A model generated the notes under the pieces. It was not told where the DNA came from and ran no database searches. It saw only the letters and a program-made list of their open reading frames with translations. A program made the position numbers and the translations under genes. DNA of 47,802 nt, taken from contig LFSN01000138.1 of assembly GCA_001513125.1 (NCBI GenBank), positions 2,116 through 49,917 of the forward strand, given 5' to 3'. The DNA comes from Clostridia bacterium DTU030. Its GTDB lineage: Bacteria > Bacillota > DTU030. The number at the start of each line of letters is the position of its first letter. The first letter of the stretch is position 1. Shown here piece by piece: positions 24,983 to 33,553 of this stretch.

Positions 24983-25870
24983 TCATTTTTCCCGTTCTAA
25001 AAGATAGCTGACCAGCAGGCGCAGGGGGTCTGCCTTGCTATCAAAGGAATCCAGGGCAGCCAGGGCCCTTTCTTTACCCTCCCGGGCCATTTTTCTAGCC
25101 CCATCCAGGCCGTAAAGTGCCGGATAGGTAGCCTTGGCCCGCTGGGCATCAGTGCCCACCGGCTTCCCCATCTTGCTGCTGTCACCCACCACATTTAAGA
25201 TGTCGTCGGTGATTTGAAATAGGAGGCCAAACTCTTCGGCAAAGGAAGTCAGAGCAGTCAATTCTTCCTCACCGGCCCCAGCCAAAATAGCGCCTGTCCG
25301 CACCGAAGCCCGCAAGAGGGCGCCCGTTTTATTTTTGTGGATATAGAAAAGGGTCCTGGCATCGACGGCCTTTCCCTCCGAAAGGATGTCAAGGGTCTGC
25401 CCCCCCACCATGCCCCGGGCACCGGCTGCCTCGGCTATTTCCCCTATAACCCGCAGCATTAGCCTCCCAGCGGTACCGGGGACCGAACAGCCGGCCAAGA
25501 TCTCAAAGGCCTTGGTCAGCAGGGCATCGCCGGCCAGGATGGCAAGGGCCTCCCCGTAAACCTTATGATTGGTCGGCCTGCCCCGCCGGTAATCGTCATC
25601 GTCCATGGCCGGGAGGTCGTCGTGGATGAGGGAGTAGGTGTGGATGAGCTCAATGGCACAGGCCGCTGTCATCACATCCTCCTCCCGGCCCCCCACGGCT
25701 TCGGCCGCAGCAATGGTCAAAATGGGCCGCAGGCGCTTGCCCCCGGCAAAGACACTGTAGCGCATGGCCTCATTGAGGATGGATGGCTCCGTATCCCCCT
25801 CTGCCAGTATCCTATCTAGAGCATCCTCGATGGATGCAGCCTTTTCCTGCAGGTAATTGTGTAAGTTCAC
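24983..25870 (-). CDS. ispA: Polyprenyl synthetase (farnesyl diphosphate synthase type)
   Basis: A 295-aa trans-prenyltransferase. The first aspartate-rich motif is in IHDDLPAMDDDDYRRGRPTNHK; the second is in FQITDDILNVVGD. The residues before the first motif (TYSL) suggest a short-chain (C15 or C20) product. It condenses IPP with DMAPP or GPP and so links Dxs to lipid carriers. The start is GTG 25870, whose GTGA overlaps the xseB stop; ribosome site GGGGAAGGGG. xseA-xseB-ispA-(OLE)-dxs is the standard order. Confidence 0.95.
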   Translation of the reverse strand: MNLHNYLQEKAASIEDALDRILAEGDTEPSILNEAMRYSVFAGGKRLRPILTIAAAEAVGGREEDVMTAACAIELIHTYSLIHDDLPAMDDDDYRRGRPTNHKVYGEALAILAGDALLTKAFEILAGCSVPGTAGRLMLRVIGEIAEAAGARGMVGGQTLDILSEGKAVDARTLFYIHKNKTGALLRASVRTGAILAGAGEEELTALTSFAEEFGLLFQITDDILNVVGDSSKMGKPVGTDAQRAKATYPALYGLDGARKMAREGKERALAALDSFDSKADPLRLLVSYLLEREK

Positions 25871-26097
25871 GGTTTTTCCCCTTCCCCCCAAGGCTCCAGT
25901 TTAATGCTATTATTCTCCTGGAGGAGAAGTTTTATCTTCCCCTCGGCTTTTTCCAACTTTTCATTGCAAAGGCGTATGAGGCCCACCCCTTCCTCAAAGA
26001 GGGCCAGGGCTTCCTCAAGACCCAGCTCTCCCCCTTCCAACACCTGGACAACCTGCTCCAAGCGGGTCAAGGCAGCAGCAAAGCTATCTTCCTTCAC
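25867..26097 (-). CDS. xseB: Exodeoxyribonuclease VII small subunit
   Basis: A 76-aa, mostly helical protein. SFAAALTRLEQVVQVLEGGELGLEEALALFEEGVGLIRLCNEKLEKAEGKI is the family core; the short tail ends in GEGEKP. It packs as several copies around XseA and stabilises it. The start is GTG 26097, and it overlaps the xseA stop by 14 bp. Confidence 0.95.
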   Translation of the reverse strand: MKEDSFAAALTRLEQVVQVLEGGELGLEEALALFEEGVGLIRLCNEKLEKAEGKIKLLLQENNSIKLEPWGEGEKP

Positions 26098-27307
26098 CAG
26101 TTTCCCCCTCCTCTACATCTTCAATCAGGCAGCCCAACTGCCCCCGGGCCAGTTTGACCCTTATCCTCTCTCCCCTGGAAACCTCACCCGCCCCCTTCAC
26201 AATCCGGCCATCTTCTGCAAAGACGATACTGTAACCCCGCTGGAGGACAGCCAGGGGGCTGAGGGTATCCAGCCTGCCCGCCTGCAGGGATAATTTGCTC
26301 CGCCACTGCCCAAGATTTTGGGTAATGGACCGCTCTAAATCCCGGGCATAACCATCCAGGAGGAGCCGCTTATCATTAAAAAAGGCCTCAGGGGCAGTAA
26401 AGGGGCGGCGCCGGGCCAGAGTCGACAAAGCTTGCCGCCTTTGCTCTAAAATTGTCCTGATTCCCTGCTGGGAGCGGGCAGCAAGGTTCTGGAGGCGAAG
26501 GCGCAGCTCTTCCTTGTCGGGAACGGCCAGTTCTGCCGCCGCCGAAGGAGTGGCCGCCCGCACATCGGCCACAAAATCAACGATGGTAAAATCCGTTTCA
26601 TGGCCCACAGCGGAAATAACGGGAACGGGACAGGCAGCTATGGCCCGGGCCAATCCTTCATCATTGAAGGGCCACAGTTCCTCCCAGGAGCCCCCACCCC
26701 TCCCGATGATAATGACATCGATACCGGGAACCCGGGCCAGGGCTTCTAAGGCAGCGACCATCTGGGGAGCAGCCCTGTCCCCCTGGACTAGGACCGGAGC
26801 TACAATCAGGTCCACATTGGCAAAGCGCCGCCTGGACACGGTAATAATATCCCTGATGGCAGCACCGGTGGGAGAGGTAATGACGCCCACCCTGCGAGGC
26901 AGCAGGGGCAGAGACCTTTTCCGCTCTGGGGAAAAGAGGCCCTCACCGGCCAGCTTTCTTTTCAACTCTTCGAAGGCCAGGTGCAGGGAACCAAGGCCCG
27001 CAGGCTCCATGGCTTCCACATAAAACTGATACACACCGTCCCGGATGTAAACCCCTATGGAACCCAGGGCTATTACCTGCAGGCCGTCCCTGGGAGCAAA
27101 ATTTAATCTGCGGTTCTGGCTGCGAAACATTACACAGCGTAAGGTCGACTCCTCGTCCTTGAGGGTAAAGTACATGTGTCCAGAACTATGGTGTTTAAAA
27201 TTTGATATTTCTCCCTGCACCCCCAGGTTCTGGAGAAAATCGTCCCCCTCCAGTTTTCCCTTGAGATACCGGTTTACTTCTCTGACCTGGTATATCCTCG
27301 GCTGCAT
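26084..27307 (-). CDS. xseA: Exodeoxyribonuclease VII large subunit
   Basis: A 407-aa nuclease subunit. It has an N-terminal OB-fold (LGVQGEISNFKHHSSGHMYFTLKDE) and the catalytic domain with RVGVITSPTGAAIRDI, IIGRGGGSWEELWPFNDEGLARAI and ISAVGHETDFTIVDFVADVRAATPSAAAEL. It degrades single-stranded DNA from both ends. ATG 27307. The 153-bp gap to nusB (27308-27460) holds no gene; a GC block and CCCTTTTTCTG after the nusB stop could be a weak terminator. Confidence 0.97.
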   Translation of the reverse strand: MQPRIYQVREVNRYLKGKLEGDDFLQNLGVQGEISNFKHHSSGHMYFTLKDEESTLRCVMFRSQNRRLNFAPRDGLQVIALGSIGVYIRDGVYQFYVEAMEPAGLGSLHLAFEELKRKLAGEGLFSPERKRSLPLLPRRVGVITSPTGAAIRDIITVSRRRFANVDLIVAPVLVQGDRAAPQMVAALEALARVPGIDVIIIGRGGGSWEELWPFNDEGLARAIAACPVPVISAVGHETDFTIVDFVADVRAATPSAAAELAVPDKEELRLRLQNLAARSQQGIRTILEQRRQALSTLARRRPFTAPEAFFNDKRLLLDGYARDLERSITQNLGQWRSKLSLQAGRLDTLSPLAVLQRGYSIVFAEDGRIVKGAGEVSRGERIRVKLARGQLGCLIEDVEEGETGEGR

Positions 27308-27460
27308 GGCATCACAACCTTCCCCGGCAATCCTCCACCCTTTGGTAAAGATAAATCCGGATTCCCTCGGGATCCGGATAAGTGTCCAGCCTTTATACTA
27401 TTCTCATCTTCTTCCGGCTTTTCCTGCCAACCTAACAGAAAAAGGGCCCCCTGGGGTGTT

Positions 27461-27913
27461 CTATTCATCCTCTGGGGTCTGTTCCTTGAGGAGCCTATTT
27501 ATTGCTCCCAAAATACCGTTCACAAAGGGTCCTGACTGGGGCCCACTGTATTTTTTACACAATTCTACCGCCTCATTGATGGAAACACTGGCCGGGATAT
27601 CCGGGCAGTAAAGCAGTTCGTAGACGGCCAGCCGAAGTACAGCCCTGTCTACCCGGGAAAGACGCTCTACGGTCCAGTCGACGGCAAAGCGGTCTATTAG
27701 CTCATCTATTTTTTCCCGCTTTTCCCACATTCCCCAGATCAATTCCTGCAAATAGCCTTTATTCTCCTCTTTAAGGGCCAGGCCCTCTGTCACCGTGTGG
27801 AAGGCCTCTTCTGGTGTTGCCCTGGCTACATCCATCTGGTAAAAGGCCTTTAAGGCTTGCTCCCGCGCGATCCTGCGACCCAAAACGTCCTTCTCCTTTC
27901 CCCAATCATCCAT
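27461..27913 (-). CDS. nusB: Transcription antitermination factor NusB
   Basis: A 150-aa all-helical NusB. Landmarks are RRIAREQALKAFYQMD at the start, WTVERLSRVDRAVLRLAVYELLY in the middle and VSINEAVELCKKYS ... PFVNGILGAI at the end. It binds boxA RNA with NusE (S10) in rRNA antitermination. ATG 27913 overlaps the DUF2273 stop (TAATG). Confidence 0.96.
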   Translation of the reverse strand: MDDWGKEKDVLGRRIAREQALKAFYQMDVARATPEEAFHTVTEGLALKEENKGYLQELIWGMWEKREKIDELIDRFAVDWTVERLSRVDRAVLRLAVYELLYCPDIPASVSINEAVELCKKYSGPQSGPFVNGILGAINRLLKEQTPEDE

Positions 27914-28134
27914 TATCGCCTGTCAGGAGGCCAGAAATGCTCCAAGATCTCTTCCAGTTCTCCCCCATCGTCCAGCCTTTTCCCAATATAATAACCCAGA
28001 CCGGCACAGATGAAAAGGATCAATGTTTGAATTAAACCCCGGGAAATAATCAGCCAGCCCAGGACAAAGCCGCCGACACAACCCAGGATCTTGCCCCGGT
28101 GCCTGATAAAGAGAGCAAGGATTTCTTCCTTCAT
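27913..28134 (-). CDS. DUF2273 small membrane protein
   Basis: A 73-aa protein with two hydrophobic helices (about 14-31 and 33-50) and an acidic, charged C-terminus. This is the DUF2273 layout, found almost always between amaP and nusB or with Asp23 genes. It probably acts at the membrane with the Asp23/AmaP pair; no biochemical role is known. ATG 28134. Confidence 0.88.
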   Translation of the reverse strand: MKEEILALFIRHRGKILGCVGGFVLGWLIISRGLIQTLILFICAGLGYYIGKRLDDGGELEEILEHFWPPDRR

Positions 28135-28174
28135 CTTAACCCACCTCTTCCTGGAACATCCACCAGGGTATCTG

Positions 28175-28711
28175 TTATTCTACCTTCTTCCCGAGGGCTT
28201 CCTGGCCGATGTTGGCGATAAAGATGCTTACTTCATCTACTTCAATCCCCATGGTTTCCCTCACCTGTTCACAGATGGCCTCCTGGATCATTTTCGAAAG
28301 GGCAGGAACATTCTCCTCGGGATTGACAACCAAATGGAGCTTTACAGCCACTCCCCCCGGTGTACCCTTTACCCGGACCTTCGTTTCCCGGGCCCCCTTT
28401 ACCTGGCGGACAGTCTTTTGGATCAGGTTTTCCACCGCCGCAAAGGATATTTTCAGCTCTCCCAACTCGGTCCGGGAGCTGATGCCCCTTCCCTGCCCCC
28501 TCCTGCCCAGGGCCAGGTAAAGGAGGCGCAGGCTGGCCAGGAGCAGAAGGAGGGCCACCAGGCCTAGATCATAACGGCCGTACAGGTAGGCTATGCTTGT
28601 CCCCAGCTGTTCCAGGGAAAGGAGGCCAAAGGCCAAAAGAAGGGCGAAGAGGGAAAGGAAGACCAGGGACAGCATGGCCACCAAAAGGAGAATTCGATCT
28701 AGAAAGCCCAT
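28175..28711 (-). CDS. amaP: Alkaline shock response membrane anchor protein AmaP
   Basis: A 178-aa protein. Two hydrophobic helices (about 6-32 and 47-68) are followed by an Asp23-like soluble domain (ELGELKISFAAVENLIQKTVRQVKGARETKVRV ... EEVSIFIANI-like strands). In Staphylococcus AmaP tethers Asp23 to the membrane. It lies between the Asp23 gene and DUF2273, as expected. ATG 28711. Confidence 0.9.
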   Translation of the reverse strand: MGFLDRILLLVAMLSLVFLSLFALLLAFGLLSLEQLGTSIAYLYGRYDLGLVALLLLLASLRLLYLALGRRGQGRGISSRTELGELKISFAAVENLIQKTVRQVKGARETKVRVKGTPGGVAVKLHLVVNPEENVPALSKMIQEAICEQVRETMGIEVDEVSIFIANIGQEALGKKVE

Positions 28712-28780
28712 TTTAACCTAAACCCCTTTCCCTAATACCTATCACTTCTCTCAAGGGGATATCTACACCATCTAATCCCC

Positions 28781-29182
28781 TTATTTAACCCGGGTCTCAT
28801 CTTCCTTTACTTCCGGTGCCATGCGCACATCCTGAACATGGACATTAACTTCGACAACTTCCAGGCCGGTCATAGTTTCAATTTTCTTTTTTACATTTTC
28901 CTGGACCATGTAAGCGACATCGGGGATAGGAACGCCGTATTCGACGATAACATATAAATCGACGGCGGCCTGGCGTTCGCCGACCTCAACCTTGACTCCC
29001 TTGGACAGATTCTTCCGGCCCAGCATTTCTGCTATCCCGCCGGCAAAGCCGCCGCTCATTCCGGCCACCCCTTCAATTTCCGTGGCAGCCAGACCGGCAA
29101 TGATGGCTACAACCTCATCGGCAATTTTGATTGTACCAACCACATTTTCCCTTCCTGTGAGATCCTGCCCCTTTTCGGTCAC
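28781..29182 (-). CDS. Asp23/Gls24 family envelope stress protein
   Basis: A 133-aa Asp23/Gls24 protein (GTIKIADEVVAIIAGLAATEIEGVAGMSGG at the start, VDLYVIVEYGVPIPDVAYMVQENVKKKIE in the middle, VNVHVQDV near the end). The start is GTG 29182, with AGGGGGTG 7 nt upstream; in-frame ATG 29281 lies in the promoter and is rejected. First gene after a strong sigma-A promoter. In many Clostridia a protein of this family precedes nusB; envelope stress functions are inferred from Staphylococcus. Confidence 0.93.
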   Translation of the reverse strand: MTEKGQDLTGRENVVGTIKIADEVVAIIAGLAATEIEGVAGMSGGFAGGIAEMLGRKNLSKGVKVEVGERQAAVDLYVIVEYGVPIPDVAYMVQENVKKKIETMTGLEVVEVNVHVQDVRMAPEVKEDETRVK

Positions 29183-29252
29183 AACAATACACCCCCTGAG
29201 GATAAAGTCTTTAATTTCTACAAAATCCCAAAGACACCTAAACTTGTTTTTT

Positions 29253-29281
29253 ATTATACCAGACTCCCCAGGGCAATACAA
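29253..29281 (-). promoter_or_regulatory. Sigma-A promoter of the asp23-amaP-nusB operon
   Basis: TTGTAT (29281 to 29276), 17-bp spacer, TATAAT (29258 to 29253) on the minus strand. Transcription would start near 29246, about 64 nt before asp23. It begins the run asp23-amaP-DUF2273-nusB-xseA-xseB-ispA-DUF212 and lies just past the end of spoIIIAH. Confidence 0.8.
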
Positions 29282-29293
29282 TTCTTCTTCGTT

Positions 29294-29851
29294 TTATCTG
29301 GGCCTGCTATCTATCACAATGGCTTCCAGGGGGACCCCGCACAGGCCCTGCACCAGATCACCCAGCTGGGCAACCTGGCTTTTTGTCAGATCCTCGGCCT
29401 TCACCACCACATGGACCTGCTCCCGGTTGATGAAGACCACTGCATCCCGGAAGCCCTTGGCTTTAATCAACCCCTCCAGTTCCATTTCCCGCTCCAGGCT
29501 CTGGGACACCTGCAGCAATAGGTCATGGGCTTCCCGGCGGCTTTCTGGATCGGTATTGGGATTATGGACTATCTCCCGCAGCATATCCATTTGCTGGCCG
29601 CGGACCCGCTCCCGTTCCAGGCGATACTCGATAAAAAAATCCGCCTCGGCCCCCTTGGGCTGTACTGGTTCTTCTTCTCCTCCTTCCTCCCCTTCCCCTT
29701 CAACTTCTTCCCCTCCCGCCAGTTCTTCCCCTGTTTCCGGGGGCGGCTGCTGGGCTAATTTAATTGAATAGAAAACGATAAGGGACACAAATATGAGGCA
29801 AACAACCAACCAAAGCCATTCCCGCCGCAATAAAAGGGCCATAGGAGTCAC
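29294..29851 (-). CDS. spoIIIAH: Stage III sporulation protein AH
   Basis: A 185-aa protein with one N-terminal membrane helix (about 14-31), an acidic low-complexity stretch (about 38-62, rich in E and G) and a YscJ/FliF-like C-terminal domain (ELEGLIKAKGFRDAVVFINREQVHVVVKAEDLTKSQVAQLGDLV). In the mother-cell membrane SpoIIIAH binds forespore SpoIIQ to form the feeding channel. ATG 29851. It ends the spoIIIA operon; no spoIIQ is visible, and many Clostridia use a different partner. Confidence 0.95.
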   Translation of the reverse strand: MTPMALLLRREWLWLVVCLIFVSLIVFYSIKLAQQPPPETGEELAGGEEVEGEGEEGGEEEPVQPKGAEADFFIEYRLERERVRGQQMDMLREIVHNPNTDPESRREAHDLLLQVSQSLEREMELEGLIKAKGFRDAVVFINREQVHVVVKAEDLTKSQVAQLGDLVQGLCGVPLEAIVIDSRPR

Positions 29852-29853
29852 AC

Positions 29854-30516
29854 CTACCTTTCCTTTGCTAAGACAACGATTTGATGACTCCCTATCCCGA
29901 GGGCTACCTGGACTGCCCGGGTCAATTCTGCTTTAACCCGGGAGTTTTCCGCCCCTTCGGCTACTATCAGCACCCCCTGGACCGGTGGGTGTAATTCCTT
30001 GTGCACCAGCCCCTGGTTCCCGTTCCCCTGACTGCCGGCAACCATGACCAGCTGGTTGTCTTCCCTCGTTTCCTGAATGACCCTCTGCCCGCCCCCGGTA
30101 TCCCTCTCCTCCGTCGTCCGCGCTTCCACGCTCCTGTTCTGGGCATAATCGTATTCCGGGCCGCTGGCCAGGCTGACGTAAACGGCAACCTCCCCGGCAC
30201 CCTGAACTTCCGTTAGAATACTGGCCAGGCGGGAGGAAAGAAACTCTTCATATTGCTGGAGCACCGTTAATTTCCCCTCTGCCACGGGCTCCTTTACCCT
30301 GATCCCTGCTTCGGGCAGCTGGGCTTCCGGCCCTTCCACCCCCCTCCTGCCCCAGATACTGGCAGTAAGGAAAAGTAAAAGGCCCATGACCCCCAGTACC
30401 ACCACTTTTAAGGATATTCCCCTTTGGGGCCTGCCCCAGGCCCTGTTTTTCCCCTCCATCTCCTCCCTGTCCCCTGCAAAGGGCAGGTTTTCCTTAAGGA
30501 GGCTAAGTAAACTCAT
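29854..30516 (-). CDS. spoIIIAG: Stage III sporulation protein AG
   Basis: A 220-aa protein with a membrane helix at about 35-55 and a C-terminal ring-building domain ending IQVALGIGSHQIVVLAKE-like (…VQVALGIGSHQIVVLAK). SpoIIIAG forms large oligomeric rings in the channel. ATG 30516 follows GGAGGTGCAACCAAAG; the longer frame to 30594 overlaps spoIIIAF. It lies 2 bp before the spoIIIAH start. Confidence 0.93.
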   Translation of the reverse strand: MSLLSLLKENLPFAGDREEMEGKNRAWGRPQRGISLKVVVLGVMGLLLFLTASIWGRRGVEGPEAQLPEAGIRVKEPVAEGKLTVLQQYEEFLSSRLASILTEVQGAGEVAVYVSLASGPEYDYAQNRSVEARTTEERDTGGGQRVIQETREDNQLVMVAGSQGNGNQGLVHKELHPPVQGVLIVAEGAENSRVKAELTRAVQVALGIGSHQIVVLAKER

Positions 30517-30535
30517 CTTTGGTTGCACCTCCTGC

Positions 30536-31171
30536 CTAATCAGAAATACCTTTATCCCAGGCAAAGACAGAAATAGCTTCCGGTTCAATGCCAAAAAAGG
30601 TTGTCAGGACAGTAATTATCCTTTCCTTAAGGGCCGCTGGAAGGGCTCCCTCTCCCCCTCCCCGGGGGCCAGCTTCTCCCCCTTCACTTATCCTTATCTC
30701 TATCTCCTCTACCATGGGCACCCCTGCACCGGCTTCCTCCTCCCCCTTGACCCAGATTGCCAGACCCAGAAGGCGTCCTGATTCCTCTTCCAAAATAGCC
30801 TGGGCCTGGACCTGGGAAACTTCTTCCAAAGATATAACCAGGGCCCTGGCCTGATCCTCCAGCTGGCGCCGGTAGTGGGCATAGGCCTGCTCCTTAGCCG
30901 TTGCCGCCAGGGCTTCCCCCTGACTGCTTATCCGCCCCAATTCCTCCCCCCTGAAAACACTGTTCTCCAATCGGGCCGGGCTCCAGGACACCTCCTGCCG
31001 CAGGAGCAGGAGGAGGGGGTTGAAGAGGGCCATGATGACAAAGAGACCCACGACTACCCGGGCGAATTTGCGGGTACTGCCGCTGGGAAGAAGGAGATCG
31101 ATAAAACCGGCCAGGATGACAATAAGGATCAGCTCTTTAACCAATTCCCGAAGATAAGCAAGCAGTGGCAA
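30536..31171 (-). CDS. spoIIIAF: Stage III sporulation protein AF
   Basis: A 211-aa protein with two N-terminal membrane helices (about 13-31 and 36-57) and a soluble C-terminal part that resembles the ring-building fold of AG and AH (ALKERIITVLTTFFGIEPEAISVF). The start is TTG 31171, with AGGAGGGTGG upstream. Member of the spoIIIAA-AH channel operon. Confidence 0.92.
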   Translation of the reverse strand: MPLLAYLRELVKELILIVILAGFIDLLLPSGSTRKFARVVVGLFVIMALFNPLLLLLRQEVSWSPARLENSVFRGEELGRISSQGEALAATAKEQAYAHYRRQLEDQARALVISLEEVSQVQAQAILEEESGRLLGLAIWVKGEEEAGAGVPMVEEIEIRISEGGEAGPRGGGEGALPAALKERIITVLTTFFGIEPEAISVFAWDKGISD

Positions 31172-31190
31172 TGTCCAGCACCACCCTCCT

Positions 31191-32381
31191 TTAACGAAGC
31201 ATTACCGTCATATTGCCGACTCCGATAATAACGGTGATGGTTATAAAAAACATGACGGCTACGGTGGCAATGGATACCAAAACCACCGTCAGGCTGTTGG
31301 CCAGGGAATTAAGGCACTGTACCAGCCTCCCTTCGGTAATGGGTTGGATGGCGGCCGCCGCCACTTTATAAATGAGGATCAGGGCCGCCAGTTTAAGGAT
31401 GGGAAAGGAACAGAGAATAATGACGGCCAAGACCCCCACTATGCCGATGGCATTTTTTAAGAGCAGGGAACAGCTGGCAACGGCATCTATGGTGTCGGCC
31501 AACATTTTGCCGACCAGGGGAACAAAGGTGGCGGCCAGGAATTTTACCGTCCGCAGGGAAACACCATCGGAGACAGAAGCCGCAACGCCCTGCACTACAA
31601 GGACGCCGATAAAGATACTGATGGCCAGGCCCAGGAGGACAACGCTGCCCTCCTGAATTAAGCCGGCCAGGCGGGAAAGGCTGATCCCGGCCGATAACTG
31701 GCTGACAATGGCCAGTATGGCTGCCACATAGATCAGGGGGAAAATGGTCGATTCTATGACCGTTGCCAGAACACTAATTATCATAAGCAGGAGGGGATGG
31801 AAGACAGCGGCACTGGTTATCCCACCCACAGCCGTCAGGAGGGCCAATAAGGGGGGAAGCAGGGCCTGCATAAAGGTTACCATTTTCTCGATTGCTTCCT
31901 TTCCGGTACTTATGGCAATGGTAAAGCTTTGGACTGCCAGGGCCAGTAAAACAAGGAAGCAGACCGCGTAGGCCACCTGGCCCACTTCCTGGGCATAAAA
32001 GGCCTGCTGGATATTATTGAGAATGGCCGCTATAACGGCTAAAAGGAGGAGCTGACCCAGGAGGTGGGAGTTGGCCACCACTTCCTGGAAGAGGTATTTT
32101 AGAAGGCCGGCCAGGAGGGCCCTTACGCTGAAGGCCTCCTCGCCCCTGGCTACCCGCCCCACCAGTTCCTGCAGGTTTATCTCCGGTATAAATTTTGCCC
32201 CCTGGCGATTAATTTCGGCTATAAAGGCTTCAATTTTTTCCAGATCCAGCTCTTCCATTTGTTCTCTAATTATCTCTTCCCGATCAAAGGCCGGTTCTTC
32301 TTCCCGGGCAGCAGCAGGGAAGCTCAAGACAAGGCAGAGGAAGAGTATCATGACAAGGGGAGCAAGACGCTTTTCCGCCAT
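31191..32381 (-). CDS. spoIIIAE: Stage III sporulation protein AE
   Basis: A 396-aa polytopic protein: signal peptide (about 1-25, ending FPAAAREEE), then about seven to eight hydrophobic helices in the second part. The longest and best conserved SpoIIIA membrane component after AA. ATG 32381. Confidence 0.94.
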   Translation of the reverse strand: MAEKRLAPLVMILFLCLVLSFPAAAREEEPAFDREEIIREQMEELDLEKIEAFIAEINRQGAKFIPEINLQELVGRVARGEEAFSVRALLAGLLKYLFQEVVANSHLLGQLLLLAVIAAILNNIQQAFYAQEVGQVAYAVCFLVLLALAVQSFTIAISTGKEAIEKMVTFMQALLPPLLALLTAVGGITSAAVFHPLLLMIISVLATVIESTIFPLIYVAAILAIVSQLSAGISLSRLAGLIQEGSVVLLGLAISIFIGVLVVQGVAASVSDGVSLRTVKFLAATFVPLVGKMLADTIDAVASCSLLLKNAIGIVGVLAVIILCSFPILKLAALILIYKVAAAAIQPITEGRLVQCLNSLANSLTVVLVSIATVAVMFFITITVIIGVGNMTVMLR

Positions 32382-32404
32382 GGCTAACCCACCTCAGCTG
32401 TTTT

Positions 32405-32791
32405 TCAGGGCAAAAGCTGTAAGACCGAATCTAAAATAACCAGCATCAGGGGAACGGCAAGGAACATGATCAATATCTTGCCCGCCAATTCTATCTTCCC
32501 GCCGATGGCACTCTCCCCGGCATCGCGGCAAATTTGGGAGCCGAACTGGGCAATGTAGGCAATGGCCACTATTCTGAGGACCGTATTTAAATAAAGGAGG
32601 TCTAATTGGGCGCGAAAGGCTAGCTGCTGCAGGAGGTTGAAGACGGTGGCTATCCGGTCCATCAAAAGGAGTAGGATCATAACGCCGGCGGCTAAACTGA
32701 GAAGTGAGGCCAATTCCGGCCGCTCTTCCCTGAGGAGGAGGACCAGAACTGTGGCTACCATCCCAAGGCCGACAAAGGGCAGAAGTTCCAT
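32405..32791 (-). CDS. spoIIIAD: Stage III sporulation protein AD
   Basis: A 128-aa protein with four hydrophobic helices; VLLREERPELASLLSLAAGVMILLLLMDRIATVFNLL is the family signature. ATG 32791. Membrane component of the SpoIIIA export apparatus. Confidence 0.93.
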   Translation of the reverse strand: MELLPFVGLGMVATVLVLLLREERPELASLLSLAAGVMILLLLMDRIATVFNLLQQLAFRAQLDLLYLNTVLRIVAIAYIAQFGSQICRDAGESAIGGKIELAGKILIMFLAVPLMLVILDSVLQLLP

Positions 32792-32803
32792 AACACCACC
32801 CCT

Positions 32804-33001
32804 TCAATAGATGCGAAAGACCGTGCGCACGGCGGTGAAGAGCTGGTTAATGAGCTGGACCACCATCAGCAGGACAATCACAACTCCAGCCAGGGTGAGC
32901 ATCTGGGCTTGCTCCTGCTTGCCGGCCTGATGTAAGACCGTATTTAAGATGGAGATCAGGATTCCAATCCCGGCAATTTTAAAGATCAGATCAAAGTCCA
33001 T
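32804..33001 (-). CDS. spoIIIAC: Stage III sporulation protein AC
   Basis: A 65-aa protein with two membrane helices (about 5-22 and 34-57) separated by HQAGKQEQAQ. ATG 33001 follows AAGGGAGTGGCAGCC; the longer frame from 33076 overlaps spoIIIAB and has no family match. Its pattern recalls the FliQ-type export proteins. Confidence 0.93.
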   Translation of the reverse strand: MDFDLIFKIAGIGILISILNTVLHQAGKQEQAQMLTLAGVVIVLLMVVQLINQLFTAVRTVFRIY

Positions 33002-33021
33002 GGCTGCCACTCCCTTCGGTC

Positions 33022-33540
33022 TTAGTAAAGGGTCAATACCAACATGGTCCCGAGGAGAAACCCCAGGTAGCGCCACATCCGCTCGTTTTTACTGCAGGCC
33101 TCCCTTGCCCCTTTTTCTACCCCTTTGAGCTGCTCCCGGGCAAGCTGGAGATGTTTGACCTGATCCTGCCGGTCAGAACCGCCTAAAATCCCTCCCAGGG
33201 CCGCCAGGGGCTCCAGATCCCGCTCGGTGAGAACGGTATAATATTTGAGCTCCTCCAGCCCCCTCTTCCAGGCTTCCACCAGTCCCTTTCCGCCAGGCTC
33301 AAGGAGAAGAGCTCGCACACTAAGGAAAAAGGGGGCTATTTGGGGGTCGCCTGCGGTGGCAACCAGCTTGAGGGCAGCGGGTAGGGGCGTTGCCCCATAG
33401 TTGATCTCTGTTTCTAACAATTGCAGGGCCGTCTGCAGGGAGCGGAGCAGGCGGGGCCGCTGGGCATAGGCCCGGGCAATGTCATTTCCCAGGAGCCCGC
33501 AGGCCCCAATGATGAGGAGGGCCCCCGTTAACTTCAGCAT
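33022..33540 (-). CDS. spoIIIAB: Stage III sporulation protein AB
   Basis: A 172-aa protein with a helix at each end (about 4-22 and 155-172) and a central helical domain (LRSLQTALQLLETEINYGATPLPAAL). It resembles type II secretion GspF-like proteins. ATG 33540, 13 bp after the spoIIIAA stop. Confidence 0.93.
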   Translation of the reverse strand: MLKLTGALLIIGACGLLGNDIARAYAQRPRLLRSLQTALQLLETEINYGATPLPAALKLVATAGDPQIAPFFLSVRALLLEPGGKGLVEAWKRGLEELKYYTVLTERDLEPLAALGGILGGSDRQDQVKHLQLAREQLKGVEKGAREACSKNERMWRYLGFLLGTMLVLTLY

Positions 33541-33553
33541 GTTTTTCCCCCCT

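Noticed and set aside
27420-27461. Terminator after nusB
   Set aside because: A CCCTTTTTCTG tract follows a GC block, but I could not draw a stable stem with a proper loop.
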